64,000 bases of DNA from Polyangia bacterium (GCA_030430565.1 JAUIKS010000024.1:109550-173549); one strand, 5' to 3'. Numbered from the stretch's first letter, positions 42,508 to 50,641 are shown. Numbers and translations: made by a program. The notes: generated from the sequence alone by a model not told the origin.

Positions 42508-43791
42508 CTACGCCGGCGGGAGGAAGTCGCGCTCGATCGCGGCGTAGTCGACCTCGACGTCGAGGCGCGCGAGGACGGAGTAGAAGCCGAACTGGAGGCG
42601 ATTTAAGAAGAACACGCCGGGGGGGAAGGAGACGAAGCTGCCGTCGCGCTCGCGGATCGAGGCGGTCGCGATCTGGCGGAACTGGTCGACGAGCGCGGCG
42701 ACGTAGCTGCGGGTCATCCGAAACGGCGAGTCGAATTGCGGGCGGAAGGCCTCGTGGAGGTAGGCGAGCGCGCGGCGCTCGTGCGCGCCTCCGCGGAGGC
42801 CGAGCATCTCGCGGCCGGCTCGTTCGAATTCACGGCGGTCTCCGGTCGAGGCGGCGCGGTGCGTCGCGCTGCCGAGCCGTCGACGCTCGGGCGTGACGGG
42901 CTGGACGCAGCCGAAGTCGATGAACGCGACCTGGCCGCTTGGGAGGAAGAAGTAGTTGCCGGGGTGGGGGTCGGCGTTGAACATGCCGCCGACCAGCGTG
43001 CCGCGGTAGACGAAGCGCCACATCGCGCGGGCCCAGGCGGCGCGCTCGGCCTCGGGGGCGCTGCGGGCCTCGTCGAAGCTGTAGCCGCGGATGAACTGCG
43101 AGGTCAGGACGCGCCGGCCGCTGTGACGCGGGTGGATCGCGGGGACGACGACCTGGGGGTCGTCGCGGAAGAAGTCGGCGAAGCGCTGCTGCCTGGAGGC
43201 CTCGATCTGGTAGTCGAGCTCCTCTCGGAAGCGGGTCCTGACCTCTTCGAGGATGCGCCGCGACTCGAGCTTGCTGCCGCCGACGACCGCGACGGTGCGC
43301 TCGAGCAGGCCGGCGTTCTGCAGGTCGCTCTCGACGGCCCGGGCGACGCCGGGGTGCTGGACCTTGACCGCGACCTCTTGGCCGTCAGGGAGGCGGGCGC
43401 GGTGGACCTGGCCGATCGAGGCGCTGGCGATCGGGGTCTCGCTCCACTCGACGAACAGCTGATCGATCGGCGCGCCGAGCTCCTCCTCGACGAGGCGACG
43501 GATCGCGGCGGGCGAGGAGGCGGGCGCGGCGGCGAGGAGCTTCTGCATCCATTTTTCGTAGGCGTCGCGCTGGCCCTCGGGGATGACGCCGTCGACGTAG
43601 CCGGCCATCTGCCCGACCTTCGCGGCGACGCCCCGGAGCGTGCCGAGGGCCTCGGCGGCCTTGCGCGCGACCTCCTCGGTGGCGGCCTCGCGGTTCAGCA
43701 GCATGTTGGCGCCGGTGCGCGCGCTGACGCTCGCGAGCCGCGCGAGTCGCCCCAGTCGGCTCCCGGGGATCTTGCGGCCTTTGCCAGACAT
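42508..43791 (-). CDS. ABC1/AarF (UbiB-like) atypical kinase
   Basis: The protein has 427 residues. The ABC1-specific KxGQ motif is AAKVGQMAGY, the Ala-rich nucleotide loop region ASIGQVHRARLPDGQEVAVKVQHPGV, then ELDYQIEA, the catalytic-loop equivalent FNADPHPGNYF and the metal motif AFIDFG. This family is linked to ubiquinone biosynthesis and lipid handling; the exact role here is unknown. There is no clear transmembrane C-terminus as in UbiB. Confidence 0.9.
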   Translation of the reverse strand: MSGKGRKIPGSRLGRLARLASVSARTGANMLLNREAATEEVARKAAEALGTLRGVAAKVGQMAGYVDGVIPEGQRDAYEKWMQKLLAAAPASSPAAIRRLVEEELGAPIDQLFVEWSETPIASASIGQVHRARLPDGQEVAVKVQHPGVARAVESDLQNAGLLERTVAVVGGSKLESRRILEEVRTRFREELDYQIEASRQQRFADFFRDDPQVVVPAIHPRHSGRRVLTSQFIRGYSFDEARSAPEAERAAWARAMWRFVYRGTLVGGMFNADPHPGNYFFLPSGQVAFIDFGCVQPVTPERRRLGSATHRAASTGDRREFERAGREMLGLRGGAHERRALAYLHEAFRPQFDSPFRMTRSYVAALVDQFRQIATASIRERDGSFVSFPPGVFFLNRLQFGFYSVLARLDVEVDYAAIERDFLPPA

Positions 43792-43881
43792 GACGTGGTC
43801 CCCATATCACCGTCGCGGGGCGCCGTCACCCGCGAGTCACGGGAAACAGGTCCGCGGGGACAGGGGGGACGGGCCGCGCGC

Positions 43882-45414
43882 TCAGAACGAGACGTCGATG
43901 TAGACGTTGGCGAGCGCGATGTTGGACTTGTAGACGCCGTTGGCGTCGGCCTGCCGGGTCGGCGGCTGGAACTGGTTGAGGACGTTTTTGCCCTTGGTGT
44001 CGAGCGGGAAGTAGATCAGGTCCGTGAGCGTCAGCGCGAGCGCGAAGTTGCGGACGATCTGGAAGCGGCCGCCGAGCGAGACCGACATCTTGTGCATGTC
44101 GAGCAGCGCGGGGTCGATGGTCTCGACCGGGACCGCGGAGCTGTCGTAGCCGAGGCCGGCGAAGCCCTCGATCTTGTCGTTGAAGAAGTAGCTCGCGCCG
44201 AAGCGCACGCCGCCGCCGTTCTTCCAGAACCGCGGGAGGTGCTGGGTGACGGCTTTGACGGCGGGCTCGCCGCCCGAGCCGAAACTACCGGGGTTCTCGA
44301 GCGCGGTGTCGGCCCCGGGGAATACGCAGCTTCGATCCTCGACGCCTACGTCCATGACGCACTGCTTGTCCATCACCGACCAGCGCGTGAAGTCGCCGAA
44401 CAGGCGCAGCTCGATCTGCGGCTGCGGGCGGTAGCGGAAGCCGAGGCGCACGATGTCGGGGAAGGTCTGGGTGAACTCGACCTCGGTCTCCCTCGGCTGG
44501 CGCTCGCTGGCGAGCACGTTGACGAGCTTGCCCTTGAGCTTCATGCCGCCGACGACGTTGGGCTGGCTGGTGTACGAGGCGCCGACCCAGAACTTCTCTT
44601 GGAGGTGCCAGACCGCGCCGACGCCGAAGCCGCCCTGCCAGCCGCTGACGTCGATGAGGCTGCGGCCCTCGTGCAGGTTCGCCGGGTTGTCGAGGTCGTC
44701 GGGGTTGAAGACGAGGTCGTCGGTGCCGTTGGCGTTGCGCGCCCGGATCGTGTTGACCGAGCTGTTGATGGCGCTGCCCGAGACGCCGATCGCGAGGCCG
44801 ATCTTTTTGAGGTGAAAGGCCAGCGAGCCGGTGAGGTACATCGAGCGGATCGAGCCGTCGATGGTGAACCAGCGCTGGACGCCGTCGACGGCGCCGGGGT
44901 AGCGGTCGCTGCCCGCGTACTTCTCGTTGCCGTTCCACACCGCCTGCCCGCCGAAGGGGATGGAGAAGCTGGCGCCCGCGACGAACAGGCCCTTGGTCCC
45001 GAAGTCGGAGGTGACGCCGGCGAAGGGCGCGGCGATGGTGTTGAACAGCGTGGCCTTGCCGGCGTTGGCGTCGAGCGCCTCGTTCGGCGTGCCGGCGCCG
45101 GGGTTGTTGATCGCGGACTCAGGGCGGTTGTAGCTGGCCCAGCGCAGCGCGAGGGTGCCGTCGATGAAGATGTGCGTGCCGGTCGAGAGCGCGGTCGCGG
45201 CCGGGTTGTAGTAGGTCGCCGTCGGGTTGGCGGCGGTGGGGTGCCCGTGCTCGCCGCCGAAGCGCGCGGTCGAGAGCCCCGAGGCGCGGGCCTGCTGGCT
45301 GACCCCGAGCGCGAGCGCGAGGCCGAGGAGCGCCGCGGCGCCGCGTGACCACCGGCTCGACGGCTTGCGCTGGGCTGTCAACACGGTCGGCGAGATCGGC
45401 GTCGGTGTGGGCAT
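43882..45414 (-). CDS. FadL/OmpP1/TodX-family outer-membrane transport protein
   Basis: The protein has 510 residues from the ATG at 45414, behind AAGGA. The signal peptide ends QQARASG. The mature N-terminus GLSTARFGGEHGHPTAANPTATYYNPAATA has the NPA-type motif that FadL proteins carry in the hatch region. Repeated amphipathic strands follow, and the chain ends in Phe (NVYIDVSF). It likely imports long-chain fatty acids or hydrophobic compounds across the outer membrane. It is divergent from a lipoprotein gene. Confidence 0.85.
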   Translation of the reverse strand: MPTPTPISPTVLTAQRKPSSRWSRGAAALLGLALALGVSQQARASGLSTARFGGEHGHPTAANPTATYYNPAATALSTGTHIFIDGTLALRWASYNRPESAINNPGAGTPNEALDANAGKATLFNTIAAPFAGVTSDFGTKGLFVAGASFSIPFGGQAVWNGNEKYAGSDRYPGAVDGVQRWFTIDGSIRSMYLTGSLAFHLKKIGLAIGVSGSAINSSVNTIRARNANGTDDLVFNPDDLDNPANLHEGRSLIDVSGWQGGFGVGAVWHLQEKFWVGASYTSQPNVVGGMKLKGKLVNVLASERQPRETEVEFTQTFPDIVRLGFRYRPQPQIELRLFGDFTRWSVMDKQCVMDVGVEDRSCVFPGADTALENPGSFGSGGEPAVKAVTQHLPRFWKNGGGVRFGASYFFNDKIEGFAGLGYDSSAVPVETIDPALLDMHKMSVSLGGRFQIVRNFALALTLTDLIYFPLDTKGKNVLNQFQPPTRQADANGVYKSNIALANVYIDVSF

Positions 45415-45684
45415 CGGGTCGTCCTTGAGGTCTGCCGCGAGCGGGCGGTCTTCGGCCGCCAGGTGGGCAGCGCGTGCGTGACTACTCAGCGCGACTCTAC
45501 TATGAAAGCCCGCCGCGAGGGGTATGAATGCGGGGGCGTTCAATGTGTAGTCAACGATTCTCCCGGGGGTCCGGCGGCCATGAGCGCGCGGCTGCAGGAG
45601 AAAAGGAACTCGCCTATCGACCCGTTGTTGTGCGACCATGACTCGTGGAGCTCAGGTGGCTCCGGTGAGCGGGATCCAGAGCGT

Positions 45685-46476
45685 ATGCAACAGGAAGATC
45701 GGCCAAGGCGGACGCGAGGACATCGGCACGACGAGGGTGAGCGCCGTCGCGCGCGGACGGGGCTGCTGACCGCCGCCGCGCTGGCGCTCGTGACGGTGAC
45801 CGCGTCCGGCTGCCCTGACGCCGAGGGCAAGCTCGACGGCTTCCTCGAGGACACGAAGGTGCTGCGCGACCTGCCGCTGCCCAAGGAGGACCTCGGCGGG
45901 CAGCTCGAGGACATCTCGGGGACCTTCCTGATGGTCGTCGCCTCGTCGATCTCGCCGATGACCCCGCTGCAGTTCATCGCCACCCAGGAGTTCACGCCCG
46001 AGGGCATGGGCGGGCGCCTCACGCTGACGCTGCAGCCGCTCTCGCTCGACGCCCAGAGCATCGACTTCCCCCGCGAGCCGACCGGGGACCCGCTCGTGAT
46101 CCCGGACATCATCGTCAACGAGGACGGGAGCTACGCGTTCCCGGCCGGCGAGGGCGAATTTCAGACCTTCATGGTCACGGGCGCGGCCAACCCGATCACG
46201 GGCAGCGATATCGTCACGGAGCTGCGCTACGTCGGGTCGATCCAGAGCGCCGACTTCGTCTGCGGGATCATCCAGGGCAACGTGATCCAGCCGCTGCAGG
46301 CGACCCTGGACGGCTCGACCTTCTCGGCGGTCCGCGTGGAGAGCACCGCGTCGGCCGACCTCCCAGTCCCGTTCATGGACTTCCCGGTCGACTGCAGCGA
46401 GACGCCCATGGGCGGCACAGACGGGACCGGCGGCGAGACCACGGGTGGCGGCGGCGCGACGACGACCGGCGGGTGA
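45685..46476 (+). CDS. Putative lipoprotein with Gly/Thr-rich tail
   Basis: The protein has 263 residues from ATG at 45685. A long basic n-region (HDEGERRRARTG) precedes a hydrophobic core ending in TASGC, a lipobox. The mature domain is mixed alpha/beta with single cysteines in ADFVCGIIQ and PVDCSET, and it ends in a GGTDGTGGETTGGGGATTT tail. I do not recognise the domain. The upstream ATGs give longer but signal-less proteins. Confidence 0.65.
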   Translation: MQQEDRPRRTRGHRHDEGERRRARTGLLTAAALALVTVTASGCPDAEGKLDGFLEDTKVLRDLPLPKEDLGGQLEDISGTFLMVVASSISPMTPLQFIATQEFTPEGMGGRLTLTLQPLSLDAQSIDFPREPTGDPLVIPDIIVNEDGSYAFPAGEGEFQTFMVTGAANPITGSDIVTELRYVGSIQSADFVCGIIQGNVIQPLQATLDGSTFSAVRVESTASADLPVPFMDFPVDCSETPMGGTDGTGGETTGGGGATTTGG

Positions 46477-46506
46477 TCGCTCAACTGTAGGCGAGCTGAT
46501 GGCGCC

Positions 46507-46690
46507 GTGGCGGTCGCGCGCAGCTCGGCGGTCGCGCTGCTCTCGGTCCTCGGCAACATCCTCGACTTCTTCAAGATCGAGGCTGGCACGTTAGAGCTCG
46601 AGTCGGCCTTCGAGCTCGCCACGGTGCTCGATGACGCCCTCGAGATCGTCGCGCACGTCGCCTCCTCACGGAGACGCTGCGCCGCTGGAT
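46507..46690 (+). pseudogene. Histidine-kinase remnant
   Basis: A short frame reads LGNILDFFKIEAGTLELES and then FELATVLDDALEIVAHVAS. This is the end of a HisKA dimerisation domain and the linker into the HATPase domain (consensus ILDFSKIEAGKLELE). The H-box lies upstream and the ATPase domain downstream, and both are missing, with stop codons before the fragment. It is a degenerate piece of a hybrid sensor kinase. Confidence 0.7.
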
Positions 46691-46710
46691 CGCGTGAGCG
46701 GACCGAAGGC

Positions 46711-47298
46711 TCAGCCGATCGGCGGCGCGTCGTGGTGGTCCTCTAGCTCGCTCGGCTGGGGCGGGGGCGGGAGCAGGTGCTCGCAGGCGGGGGCGTGCGC
46801 GTCCAGGCCGAGCACGCGGCCGTCGTCGGTGAGCATCAGCTCCAGCCACTCGGCGTGCTGACAGCGCCCTGGCATCGACCACGACGCGCACTCCTGATCC
46901 GCAGAGTCGATGAAGATCGTCCGATCGGGGCAGCAGATCGACTCGACGTGGCGGTCGCCGTAGCGAAGTTGCGAGTCGGGCCCCAGCCTGAAGTGCCCGG
47001 GCGTCGTGACGCAGGCGGTGAAGGTCTCGAGATCGACCTCGTGGCCGTTGATGAACACCCAGCGATCACCCCAGCGGGGGCTCGGGGGCCGCGTCTCGAT
47101 GTGCCCGCGCTGCTTGTCCGCGTACCACCGCTCGACGCGGGCCCGATCGGCGGCGCTCACCTTGTGCCCGTCGCGCGGGCGGACCCGGAGCGCCGCGCCG
47201 GCGCCGGGGTTGCCGCAGCCGCCGGCGACGAGGCCCAACGCGAGCGAGAGCACGATGCACGTCTGTCGCGCGGCCTCCACGTTCGAGCCCGTGATCAC
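46711..47298 (-). CDS. Putative lipoprotein
   Basis: The protein has 195 residues. The signal peptide ends in LVAGGC, a lipobox. The mature part has six further cysteines, including an ICCPDR pair and CASWSMPGRC, suggesting disulfides. It ends in a Pro/Glu/Asp/His-rich tail. I do not recognise it. A minus-strand terminator lies just upstream, so it has its own promoter; GGTATACGCG near 47301-47314 is the only AT-rich step. Confidence 0.6.
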   Translation of the reverse strand: MITGSNVEAARQTCIVLSLALGLVAGGCGNPGAGAALRVRPRDGHKVSAADRARVERWYADKQRGHIETRPPSPRWGDRWVFINGHEVDLETFTACVTTPGHFRLGPDSQLRYGDRHVESICCPDRTIFIDSADQECASWSMPGRCQHAEWLELMLTDDGRVLGLDAHAPACEHLLPPPPQPSELEDHHDAPPIG

Positions 47299-47333
47299 GC
47301 GGTACGGTATACGCGCGAGAAACGAGACAAATT

Positions 47334-47386
47334 AAAAAAGTGCGGCCAGCGAAGCCCCAAGGGGGTGGGAAAGGCTCGCTGGCCGC
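47334..47386 (-). terminator. Strong minus-strand terminator downstream of retron-like copy A
   Basis: GCGGCCAGCGA (47342-47352) pairs perfectly with TCGCTGGCCGC (47376-47386), extended by GCC/GGC. On the minus strand the hairpin is followed by ACTTTTTTAATTT. No protein gene ends here in that direction; the only candidate transcript is the retron-like RNA at 47420-47662. Confidence 0.75.
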
Positions 47387-47419
47387 AAGCGGCGTCGGAA
47401 AAGCTTAGGAAGCTCAAGA

Positions 47420-47662
47420 ACCAGGTGGTCTACTGCAAGACCTGGGACATGGAAGGCTCACTGAATTCGCCCCTCATATACGCCTCGTACGGCGTACGGA
47501 ACTTCGAGTGGCGACGTTGTTCCAGCCCGTCGCCGTACGAGGCGTATATGAGGGACAGCGACATTCTGGAATAGCCTTCCTTGTGATGAATGCGATGGAA
47601 GATGCCGGATCGGCGCAGCGCCGATCGAGATGCAGAGCATCTGGCTAGACCTACCTCCTGGT
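47420..47662 (-). ncRNA. Retron-like msr-msd RNA, copy A (no reverse transcriptase nearby)
   Basis: Minus strand, 5' to 3'. Arm a1 is 47662-47646 (ACCAGG, bulge, GGTCTA). The next bases give TAGC, placing the candidate branching G at 47645. msr hairpins are AGATGC/GCATCT with a 3-base loop (47642-47628) and a 9-bp GATCGGCGC dyad (47626-47608). The msd part has outer stem GGAAGGCT/AGCCTTCC (47580-47573 with 47458-47451). A perfect 24-bp hairpin (47554-47531 with 47494-47471) carries a 36-base loop. Arm a2 (47432-47420) closes the structure. The DNA copy would be about 148 nt. The architecture matches retrons as known; function is inferred. Confidence 0.7.
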
Positions 47663-47701
47663 CCCTGAAGAGCTGTTCGTTCGCGCACTGATCGGATAAC
47701 A

Positions 47702-47770
47702 CGGGGACGCTTCGCGGATCAACTGGATCTGACGGGGCCACGTCAGAACGCCGTTGTTCGCGCGTCCCCG
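47702..47770. repeat. Nested inverted-repeat element next to retron-like copy A
   Basis: The outer arms CGGGGACGC (47702-47710) and GCGTCCCCG (47762-47770) enclose a second perfect hairpin TCTGACG-gggcca-CGTCAGA (47728-47747). It is single copy in this window. It lies on the 5' side of the minus-strand RNA and could be a regulatory site or a small non-autonomous element. Confidence 0.5.
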
Positions 47771-47861
47771 AGCCAAAATCTGACCCATTAAGCATGTGTC
47801 TGAGGTCAGGGGACCTCGCCTGCGGGTTGCAGACCGCCGCGCCCGTGAGCGGGGCGAGCGG

Positions 47862-48632
47862 CTAGTCCGGGTAGGCGCGTATGCGGACCTCGAGGCGGTG
47901 GAAGCCCGCGATCCCGCCGAAGGTGCCGCCGATGTGGACGACCTCGACGGTCTCCATCATGTCGGGGAACTTCATCGCCGGCGGCGGGAGCTTCTTCAGC
48001 GCGTCCGCGAAGGCCTCGTCGAAGGAGAGCTTGTTGGAGTAGCCGACCGACTCGCGGTAGCGGACGCTGAGGTCGTTGAGCATGCCCGAGCCGCTCTGGC
48101 CCGGGTCGAGGTTGATGCTGGCGCCGCCCATCGCCGGGATCGCCTGGCCGACCATCACGTCGCCGCCGCCGCTGAGCTGCGTCGACGAGTCGCTGGCGGC
48201 GATGTGGTGAAGTCCGGAGTCGTAGGTCGAGGAGGACGGCTCGTCGCCCATGTCGTCGAGCATCGGGATCTCGACGACGTCGCTCTGCGCGTCCTCCAGG
48301 CTGAGGCTGAGGACGATGTCGACGAGCTCTTGGTTGGTGAACTCGACGGGCACGCGGTCGTCGCCGTCGGCGTGGCGGACGACGATGTGGTCGGGCGGGC
48401 GACCGATCGTGAAGATCTCGCCGTAGCGAAACGGGGTCTCCTCGTCGCCGGTGTCGGTGGGTCGCGGCCGTCGTGAGAGCTTGAAGGTCGGAGCCGGCTG
48501 GTTGGCGTGCTCCTGACTGATGTCGATCTCCCAATCCGGCGTCGGCAGCTTGCCCTCGGCGATAATCAAGAGCTGACTCCGCGAGTAGTACGCGGTGATC
48601 GAGGTGCGCGTGGCGAGTTGGAACTCGGACAT
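47862..48632 (-). CDS. Hypothetical protein
   Basis: The protein has 256 residues from ATG at 48632 (MSEFQLATRTSITAYYSRSQ). The first 130 residues look ordered and beta-rich (LLIIAEGKLPTPDWEIDISQ, FRYGEIFTIGRPPDHIVV). A Gly/Ser/Asp-rich middle and a C-terminal beta segment (VEVVHIGGTFGGIAGFHRLEV) follow. There is no signal peptide or membrane helix. The frame runs on to 48776, but that stretch has a different composition. I do not recognise it. Confidence 0.6.
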   Translation of the reverse strand: MSEFQLATRTSITAYYSRSQLLIIAEGKLPTPDWEIDISQEHANQPAPTFKLSRRPRPTDTGDEETPFRYGEIFTIGRPPDHIVVRHADGDDRVPVEFTNQELVDIVLSLSLEDAQSDVVEIPMLDDMGDEPSSSTYDSGLHHIAASDSSTQLSGGGDVMVGQAIPAMGGASINLDPGQSGSGMLNDLSVRYRESVGYSNKLSFDEAFADALKKLPPPAMKFPDMMETVEVVHIGGTFGGIAGFHRLEVRIRAYPD

Positions 48633-48900
48633 GGACTCAACGAAGCATATCAGGTCCGGCTTATGTCCAGGCCGCGATTTCGACGCGCAGCGAGGGCGCG
48701 CGCGACAATATCTTCGGGCCAGGCCGCGCGTCTGGGGGGAGCGCGCCACGGTGTCGCGCGCAGGCCTCGAGGTCAAGGTCGCGCGCGCGCTAGCTGGCCC
48801 AAAGGACGAACGCGAGCGATGTCGCGGGCGAGGAGGTCGTGCGCTCTCGCGCTCGCCGTGCGCGCGCGGATCGAGCGTCGCGCGGCCACGCTCGCGGCGC

Positions 48901-50307
48901 TCAGGACAGTCGGTTCAAGCCGTTGAGCGCGGCTACGCGGTAGGCCTCGGCCATCGTCGGGTAGTTGAAGGTCGTGTTGATGAAGTACTCGAGCGTGTTC
49001 GCGTCGCCGGGCTGGGCCATGATCGCTTGGCCGATGTGGACGATTTCGGCCGCCTGATCGCCGAAGCAGTGAATTCCGAGCAGCGCGAGCGTCTCGCGGT
49101 GGAACAGCAGCTTGAGCATGCCGACGGTATTCCCGGTGATCTGGGCGCGAGCTAGGTTACGGAAATTCGAGACGCCGACCTCGTAGGGAACTTTCTCTTG
49201 GGTCAGCTCGCGCTCGGTTCGACCCACCGAGCTGATCTCGGGGCTGGTGTAGATCCCGGTCGGGATGTCCTGCACGAGCCGGTGATCACATTTCCCCTCG
49301 ACCAGGTGCGTCGCGGCGAATCGCCCCTGGTCGTAGGCGGCCGAGGCGAGGCTCGGGAAGCCGATGACGTCGCCGACCGCGTAGACGTGCGGCTGCGCGG
49401 GTGTCCGATAGAACTCGTCGACCTCGAGCTGGCCGCGGCTGTTGGGCGTGATCTCGAGGTGCTGCAGGCCGAGGTCCTGGGTGTTGCCGGTGCGCCCCTG
49501 GGCCCAGAGCAGGACGTCGGAGCGGATCACCTTGCCGGAGGCGAGGTGCAGCAGCACGTGGTCGTCGTGGGGCTGGATCTGCGCGTAGCTCTCGTTGTGC
49601 CTGATCTGCACGCCCTGGTCGCGGAGGTGGTAGCTCAGCGCGTCGGTGATCTCGTCGTCGAGGAAGGAGAGCAGCCGGTCGCGGGAGTTGATGAGGTTGA
49701 CCTTGACGCCGAGCGTGCGGAAGATCGAGGCGTACTCGCAGCCGACGACGCCGGCGCCGTAGATCGTGATGACCTGGGGGGTGTGATCGAGCGAGAGCAC
49801 CTTGTCGCTGTCGAGCACGCGGGGGTGCGTGAAGTCGATGTCGCGGGGGCGGTAGGGACGTGACCCTGTGGCCAGGACGAAGTGCTCGGCCTCGAAGCGC
49901 GCGCCGCGGCCGCGGCTGTCCTCGACCTCGATGGTGCGCGCGTCGACGAAGCGGGCGTGGCCGTGGATCACCGTGGCGCTGTTGCGGTCGTAGAAGCCGC
50001 GACGCATCGCGACCTGGCGCGCGATCACGGACTCGGCGCTCCGGAGCATCTGCGGGAAGGTGCAGGTCACGTGACGGACGGCGCGCCCGAGCAGCGGGCT
50101 GCGCTTGAGCTCGGTGAGCTGGCGGACGCTGTGCCGCAGCGCCTTGCTGGGGATCGTCGCCCAGTGCGTGCAGCCGCCGCCGACGTCGTGGAAGCGCTCG
50201 ATGATGGCGACGCGCTTGCCCTCTTTGACGCTCTTCATCGCGGCGCCCTCGCCACCGGGGCCGCTGCCGATCACGATCACGTCAAAGCTCTGGGTGTTCG
50301 CGGACAC
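48901..50307 (-). CDS. sthA: Soluble pyridine nucleotide transhydrogenase
   Basis: A flavoprotein disulfide-reductase family member of 468 residues. GSGPGGEG (14-21) binds FAD. The redox-site segment is GGGCTHWATIPSKALRH, where the second cysteine of the usual CxxxxC pair is Thr51. That is the hallmark of SthA as opposed to lipoamide dehydrogenase. IYGAGVVGCEYASIF is the NAD(P) motif and HVYAVGDVIGFPSLASAA the second FAD motif. It equilibrates NADPH/NAD+ with NADP+/NADH in the cytosol. CAGGAG lies 19-24 bases upstream of the ATG. Retron-like copy B lies directly upstream on the same strand. Confidence 0.93.
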   Translation of the reverse strand: MSANTQSFDVIVIGSGPGGEGAAMKSVKEGKRVAIIERFHDVGGGCTHWATIPSKALRHSVRQLTELKRSPLLGRAVRHVTCTFPQMLRSAESVIARQVAMRRGFYDRNSATVIHGHARFVDARTIEVEDSRGRGARFEAEHFVLATGSRPYRPRDIDFTHPRVLDSDKVLSLDHTPQVITIYGAGVVGCEYASIFRTLGVKVNLINSRDRLLSFLDDEITDALSYHLRDQGVQIRHNESYAQIQPHDDHVLLHLASGKVIRSDVLLWAQGRTGNTQDLGLQHLEITPNSRGQLEVDEFYRTPAQPHVYAVGDVIGFPSLASAAYDQGRFAATHLVEGKCDHRLVQDIPTGIYTSPEISSVGRTERELTQEKVPYEVGVSNFRNLARAQITGNTVGMLKLLFHRETLALLGIHCFGDQAAEIVHIGQAIMAQPGDANTLEYFINTTFNYPTMAEAYRVAALNGLNRLS

Positions 50308-50326
50308 GGCGTGTTCTCCTGTGGCG

Positions 50327-50361
50327 GGCGCGTGGTGGTGACGCGCCGGGCTGGTTTTTTT
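50327..50361 (+). terminator. Possible plus-strand hairpin with T8 tract
   Basis: GGCGCGT-ggtggtg-ACGCGCC (50327-50347) is followed, after GGGCTGG, by eight T (50354-50361). No plus-strand gene ends here, so its role is unclear. It may insulate sthA from antisense reading or act as the A-rich leader of sthA on the minus strand. Confidence 0.3.
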
Positions 50362-50390
50362 TCTAAGGCGGCGCGATGGGGTCCGATGCC

Positions 50391-50641
50391 GGAGGCGCGT
50401 GGTCTACGTCATGACCTGGGACATGGAAGGCTCACTGAATTCGCCCCGGGAAGAGCCCGTAGACGGCGTACGGAACTTCGAGCGGCGAGGTTGTTCCAGC
50501 CCGTCGCCGTCTACGGGCTCTTCCCGGGACAGCGACATTCTGGAATAGCCTTCCTTGTGATGAATGCAGAGGAATACGCCCGGGCGGCGCAACGCCGACC
50601 TGGTGCAGGGCACCGAGCTAGACCTGGAGTCGTACGCCTCC
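50391..50641 (-). ncRNA. Retron-like msr-msd RNA, copy B (no reverse transcriptase nearby)
   Basis: Same layout as copy A. Arm a1 is 50641-50619 (GGAGGCG, bulge, GGTCTA), with TAGC putting the candidate branching G at 50618. msr hairpins are GGTGC/GCACC with a 3-base loop (50614-50602) and CGGCG/CGCCG (50597-50585). The outer msd stem is 50554-50547 with 50432-50425. The perfect 24-bp hairpin (50528-50505 with 50468-50445) carries the same 36-base loop with two substitutions. Arm a2 is 50406-50391. The msd span is again 148 bases. It ends 84 bases before the sthA start, in the same direction. Confidence 0.7.

Noticed and set aside
47430..47795. Minus-strand frames of 121 and 80 residues shared between 47430-47795 and 50404-50646
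   Set aside because: They share sequence only because they cover the two retron-like elements; the resemblance follows RNA pairing, not codon structure, and the variable stem would change the peptide entirely.
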